A stretch of 9,097 nucleotides of DNA, taken from the NCBI GenBank assembly GCA_016198545.1, contig JACQIJ010000213.1, positions 1 through 9,097 on the forward strand. The letters are read 5' to 3'. The notes beneath the pieces were generated by a model. That model was not told the DNA's origin. It saw only the letters and a program-made list of their open reading frames with translations, and did not search any database. Source of the stretch: Pseudomonadota bacterium. Lineage in GTDB: Bacteria; Pseudomonadota; Alphaproteobacteria; Micavibrionales; Micavibrionaceae. A program made the position numbers and the translations under genes. Shown here piece by piece: positions 6,110-9,097 of the stretch. The number at the start of each line of letters is the position of its first letter. Within the stretch, counting starts at the first letter, position 1.

Positions 6110-7033
6110 ATGGCTGAAATAACCGCATCCATGGTCAAGGAACTGCGCGAGAAAACGGGCGCAGGCATGATGGAGGCCAAAAAGGCGCTGGTCGAAAGCA
6201 AGGGCGACATGGAAGCCGCGTCAGACTGGCTGCGTAAAAAAGGTCTTGCGACCGCTGAGAAAAAATCAAGCCGCACGGCTGCGGAAGGTCTTGTCGCTTT
6301 CGCGATTTCCGGCACAAAAGGTGCCTTGGTCGAAGTAAACGCCGAAACCGATTTCGTCGGCAAGAATGACGAATTCAGGGCCTATGTTTCGAAGGTTGCC
6401 GAAGTTGCTCTCAAAACGGGAGCGAATGATGTCGAAAAGCTGGCTGCTGCCGCTCTGGACGGCAAGACGGTGCAGGACGGCCTGACCGCGCTTATCGCGA
6501 AAATAGGCGAAAATATGAAGCTGCGCCGCTGCGCGACGCTCGAAGTAAAGCAGGGCGTCGTCATCGGCTATATGCATAATGCGCTGGAGCCTGGTCTGGG
6601 TAAGATCGGCGTTTTGGTTGCGCTGGAATCTTCCGGTCAAACGGACAAGTTGAACGAGATAGGCAAGCAGATTGCCATGCATGTTGCTGCTGCATTTCCG
6701 AAATTTTTGGATAGCAGCTCTGTTGATGCTTCCGCGCTTGAAAAAGAGAAAAATTTCTTAAGAGATCAGGCAAGACAAAGTGGAAAACCACCTGAAATAA
6801 TTGAAAAAATGCTTGAAGGACGTATCCGCAAATTCTATGAGGAAGTCTGCCTGATGGATCAGGTGTCGGTTATAGACGGCGAGAACAGGATATCTAAAGT
6901 CGTTGAAAATGCCGCGAAGGATGCGGGCGCGCCGGTGAAACTGGCCGGTTTCCTGCGCTTCCAGCTTGGCGAAGGCATCGAAAAGGAAGAAAAAGACTTC
7001 GCTTCCGAAGTGGCGGCTGTCGTTAACGGCTGA
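6110..7033 (+). CDS. tsf: Translation elongation factor EF-Ts
   Basis: Nucleotide exchange factor that releases GDP from EF-Tu. The 307-residue protein shows the N-terminal UBA-like domain with the EF-Ts signature LREKTGAGMMEAKKAL (12-27) and the second signature VEVNAETDFVGKNDEF (74-89). The C-terminal dimerisation part includes GRIRKFYEEV (237-246). Length is normal. GAGGAG precedes the ATG by 7 nt. Codons 211-237 (6740-6820) are unusually AT-rich, with only 4 of 27 ending in G or C, against 29 of the first 40 codons. The reading frame and the conserved sequence are intact there, so it is not a frameshift. It lies between rpsB and pyrH, the standard order. Confidence 0.98.
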   Translation: MAEITASMVKELREKTGAGMMEAKKALVESKGDMEAASDWLRKKGLATAEKKSSRTAAEGLVAFAISGTKGALVEVNAETDFVGKNDEFRAYVSKVAEVALKTGANDVEKLAAAALDGKTVQDGLTALIAKIGENMKLRRCATLEVKQGVVIGYMHNALEPGLGKIGVLVALESSGQTDKLNEIGKQIAMHVAAAFPKFLDSSSVDASALEKEKNFLRDQARQSGKPPEIIEKMLEGRIRKFYEEVCLMDQVSVIDGENRISKVVENAAKDAGAPVKLAGFLRFQLGEGIEKEEKDFASEVAAVVNG

Positions 7034-7051
7034 ATTGGAAAGCCTGATTTT

Positions 7052-7087
7052 CTGAACAGCCGCGTTGCTTTGCTGCGCGGCTGTCAG
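7052..7087 (+). other. Strong hairpin in the tsf-pyrH gap
   Basis: ACAGCCGCG (7056-7064) pairs perfectly with CGCGGCTGT (7076-7084) across an 11-nt loop. Skipping one bulged A extends the stem by three pairs (CTG 7052-7054 with CAG 7085-7087). No U-run follows, so it is not a typical intrinsic terminator. It may be a processing or mRNA-stability element separating abundant rpsB-tsf message from pyrH, or a weak attenuator. The structure is seen; the role is inferred. Confidence 0.55.
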
Positions 7088-7119
7088 TATGTTAAGGCGG
7101 ACGCAACCCGGAGGGCACT

Positions 7120-7872
7120 ATGAAAGCGGCAGTAAAGGAACAACCTATGGCGAGTGCGGCTTCGAAATACAAACGCGTTCTTCTGAAAATGTCTGGCGAG
7201 GTGCTGATGGGCGACCGGGAATACGGCATCGACCCGGCCACGCTCGACCGCATTGCCGGGGAGATTAAAGAGGCTGTCGATATAGGGGCGCAGGTCTGCG
7301 TCGTCGTCGGCGCGGGCAACATTTTCCGCGGTGTCTCCGGCGCGGCCAACGGGCTGGAGCGCGTAACCGCAGATTATATTGGCATGTTGGGTACGGTTAT
7401 GAACGCGCTTGCGCTGCAATCGGCGCTTGAAAAAATCAAAGTGCCGACGCGGGTGCAGTCCGCCATTCCGATGCAGGCCGTATGCGAACCGTTCATCCGC
7501 CGCCGCGCGCTGCGTCATCTGGAAAAGGGTCGCGTCGTCATTTTTGCGGGCGGCAGCGGCAACCCGTTTTTTACGACAGATACGCCCGCGGCTCTGCGCG
7601 CGACGGAGATGAACTGCGATGCTTTGATAAAGGGAACAAAGGTCGACGGGGTTTATTCCGCTGATCCCGCGAAAGACCCGTCGGCGAAGCACTACGACCG
7701 GCTGACCTATATGGATGTCCTGACGAAAGACCTGAAAGTCATGGATGCGACGGCGATATCGCTGGCGCGGGAAAACCATATCCCCATTCTTGTCTTTTCG
7801 GTTAAGGAAGAAGGGAACTTCGCCCGCGTGTTGCAGGGCAAGGGCAGGTTCACAATCGTAACCGATAAATAA
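7120..7872 (+). CDS. pyrH: UMP kinase
   Basis: Hexameric bacterial UMP kinase (amino-acid-kinase fold) converting UMP to UDP with ATP, feeding RNA, DNA and UDP-sugar synthesis. Motifs in the 250-residue reading: KRVLLKMSGEVLMG (18-31), VVGAGNIFRG (62-71), DYIGMLGTVMNALALQ (85-100), FAGGSGNPFFTTDTPAALRA (142-161), KVDGVYSADP (174-183) and MDATAISLARENHIPILVF (208-226). Two glycine-loop positions differ slightly from the commonest forms (GAGN for GGGN, GGSGNP for GGTGNP). Two starts compete: ATG 7120 with GGAGGG only 4 nt upstream, and ATG 7147 with AAGGA 7 nt upstream, which gives 241 residues. I keep 7120, but 7147 fits the family N-terminus equally well. frr follows 22 bp later. Confidence 0.97.
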   Translation: MKAAVKEQPMASAASKYKRVLLKMSGEVLMGDREYGIDPATLDRIAGEIKEAVDIGAQVCVVVGAGNIFRGVSGAANGLERVTADYIGMLGTVMNALALQSALEKIKVPTRVQSAIPMQAVCEPFIRRRALRHLEKGRVVIFAGGSGNPFFTTDTPAALRATEMNCDALIKGTKVDGVYSADPAKDPSAKHYDRLTYMDVLTKDLKVMDATAISLARENHIPILVFSVKEEGNFARVLQGKGRFTIVTDK

Positions 7873-7894
7873 TCACGGAAGGGGAACGCAAGCC

Positions 7895-8449
7895 ATGTCA
7901 TTCGATCTGAATACAATACGCAAACGCATGGACGGGGCCGTGGATGTACTGAAGGGCGAATTTTCAGGTCTTCGCACGGGCCGGGCTGTTACCAGCATGC
8001 TGGACCCCGTGCAGGTTGAAGTGTACGGCACGAGAATGTCCCTCAATCAGGTCGGAACGGTCAACGCGCCCGAGCCGCGCATGCTGACCGTTCAGGTTTG
8101 GGATTCCTCGGCCGTAAAAAGCGTCGAAAAGGCAATCCGCGAAGCCGGACTGGGTCTTAACCCGCAGCCGGAAGGCAACCTCATTCGCGTGCCGATACCG
8201 GCGCTGAATGAAGAACGCCGGAAGGAATTGACGAAAGTTGCGGGAAAATATGCCGAAGCCGCGCGCGTTTCCGTGCGTAACGTCCGCCGCGACGGCATGG
8301 ACATGCTGAAAAAGATGGAGAAGGACAAGGCTATTTCCGAAGACGAGTCCAAGCGTCATTCGGATTCCGTTCAGAAGGCCACCGACGAAACGATTAAAAA
8401 AATCGACACGATGCTGGCGGATAAAGAAAAAGACATCATGACGGTTTAG
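7895..8449 (+). CDS. frr: Ribosome recycling factor
   Basis: Splits post-termination ribosomes together with EF-G. The 184-residue length is standard. The three-helix-bundle domain and the inserted beta domain are recognisable: LKGEFSGLRTGRAVTSMLDPVQVEVYG begins near residue 19, then LNQVGTVNAPEPRMLTVQVWD (50-70), then GNLIRVPIPALNEERRKEL (94-112). The long C-terminal helix follows, with VRNVRRDGMDMLKKMEKDK near 127-145. The ATG at 7895 has an AAGGGGA-type ribosome site about 9 nt upstream. The stop lies only 8 bp before uppS, suggesting coupled translation. The pyrH-frr-uppS order is widely conserved. Confidence 0.98.
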   Translation: MSFDLNTIRKRMDGAVDVLKGEFSGLRTGRAVTSMLDPVQVEVYGTRMSLNQVGTVNAPEPRMLTVQVWDSSAVKSVEKAIREAGLGLNPQPEGNLIRVPIPALNEERRKELTKVAGKYAEAARVSVRNVRRDGMDMLKKMEKDKAISEDESKRHSDSVQKATDETIKKIDTMLADKEKDIMTV

Positions 8450-8457
8450 AAGCGGCC

Positions 8458-9097
8458 ATGTCTGCTAAATATTTCAGCATTCCAACGACCCAACGTTCCA
8501 GTGTTCCAAGGCATATCGCCATCATCATGGATGGCAACGGCCGGTGGGCGAAGGCGCGCGGTCTGCCGCGCACGATGGGGCACAGATCCGGAATCGACGC
8601 CGTCAAAAGAACCGTTCGCGCGGCGGTGGAATTAGGCGTCGAGTACTTGACGCTTTTTGGCTTTTCCTCCGAGAACTGGAGCCGCCCCGCCGAAGAGATA
8701 GGGGAGTTGATGCGACTTTTGCGCATGTATCTACGCGCAGAAACGGCGGAGCTCCACCGCAACAATATCCGTCTGCGAGTCATCGGCGATCGGACGAAGT
8801 TCGATCCCGATATCATTGAGTTGATTGAGAATGCGGAAAAATTGACAGCGGGCAATGACGGCATCACAGTCATGATTGCCCTGAATTACGGCGGGCGCAA
8901 CGACATGTTGAGGGCGGCCTCTTCATGGGCTTCTTTCTGCGCGGAAAAGGGGTTGCCGCTATCATTCGAGAACGCCGAAGAATATTTGCCCGGATTTCTG
9001 ATGACGGCGGAAGTCCCCGATCCCGACATTCTGATCCGTACCGGCGGCGAGCAGCGGATTAGCAATTTTCTGCTCTGGCAATGCGCCTATGCTGAGA
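8458..9097 (+). CDS. uppS: Undecaprenyl diphosphate synthase, cis-prenyltransferase (3' end cut by window)
   Basis: Adds isopentenyl diphosphate units in cis to farnesyl diphosphate to make the C55 lipid carrier for peptidoglycan and other wall polymers. 213 residues are visible of an expected 240-255. The catalytic Asp-containing loop is MDGNGRWA (24-31, D25). GHRSGIDAVKRTV (41-53), LFGFSSENWSRP (67-77), NYGGRNDM (143-150) and RTGGEQRISNFLLWQ (194-208) follow. The last visible Glu (213) matches the conserved Mg-site glutamate. The next in-frame ATG is inside the active-site loop, so the start must be 8458 despite a weak ribosome site; it lies 8 bp after frr. Codons 8-18, in the variable N-terminus, fall on an octamer-periodic sequence described separately. 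cdsA often follows this gene, beyond the window. Confidence 0.96.
   Translation, partial: MSAKYFSIPTTQRSSVPRHIAIIMDGNGRWAKARGLPRTMGHRSGIDAVKRTVRAAVELGVEYLTLFGFSSENWSRPAEEIGELMRLLRMYLRAETAELHRNNIRLRVIGDRTKFDPDIIELIENAEKLTAGNDGITVMIALNYGGRNDMLRAASSWASFCAEKGLPLSFENAEEYLPGFLMTAEVPDPDILIRTGGEQRISNFLLWQCAYAE
8466..8511 (+). repeat. Octamer-periodic array inside the uppS N-terminus
   Basis: Four consecutive 8-bp units, TTCCAACG, ACCCAACG, TTCCAGTG and TTCCAAGG (8480-8511), are preceded by a weaker unit, TTTCAGCA (8472-8479), and by TAAATATTTC (8466-8475). The same 10-mer adjoins the octamer array near ffh, whose units are ATCCAATC. Here the array is translated as IPTTQRSSVPR, directly before the conserved UppS core. 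TGCT and AGCA flank the AAATATTTC and could form a small hairpin. Confidence 0.55.

Noticed and set aside
5434..6363. 309-codon minus-strand frame across rpsB and tsf
   Set aside because: It is antisense to two confidently identified genes, and the translation resembles no protein family. It arises from GC-rich codon bias.

Overview
The window is ordinary bacterial core-genome DNA, most likely from an alphaproteobacterium of moderate GC content. The evidence is the rpsB-tsf-pyrH-frr-uppS order, an S16 with a long Ala/Pro/Glu tail, an S2 with a charged C-terminal extension, and an Ffh whose guanine-specificity motif reads TRADGD. I cannot place it below class. I see no mobile element, CRISPR array, tRNA, rRNA or defence system, and no convincing undescribed multigene system.

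Left block (1-4072, minus strand, transcribed right to left): ffh, rpsP, rimM and trkH. A consensus-like sigma-70 promoter lies about 100 bp upstream of ffh. The block covers membrane-protein targeting (Ffh), 30S assembly (S16 and the maturation factor RimM) and potassium uptake (TrkH, cut by the window edge within a few residues of its end). The usual partners after rimM, trmD and rplS, are absent; trkH sits there instead.

Middle (4073-5226): a spacer with a terminator-like hairpin and the ffh promoter, then one unrecognised 232-residue ORF on the minus strand, then a promoter and structured leader facing right into rpsB.

Right block (5227-9097, plus strand): rpsB, tsf, pyrH, frr and uppS (cut by the window edge), a widely conserved cluster linking translation (S2, EF-Ts, ribosome recycling) with UMP kinase and undecaprenyl diphosphate synthesis. 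Gaps are 34, 86, 22 and 8 bp, so one transcript is likely, with a strong hairpin in the tsf-pyrH gap.

The most unusual non-coding signal is a pair of 8-bp-periodic arrays. One forms an imperfect inverted repeat between ffh and rpsP and includes the ffh stop codon. The other lies in frame in the variable N-terminus of uppS. Both abut the same 10-mer, TAAATATTTC. Other points worth a look are the orphan ORF, a short AT-rich codon patch inside tsf, and the hairpins in the rpsB leader and tsf-pyrH gap.
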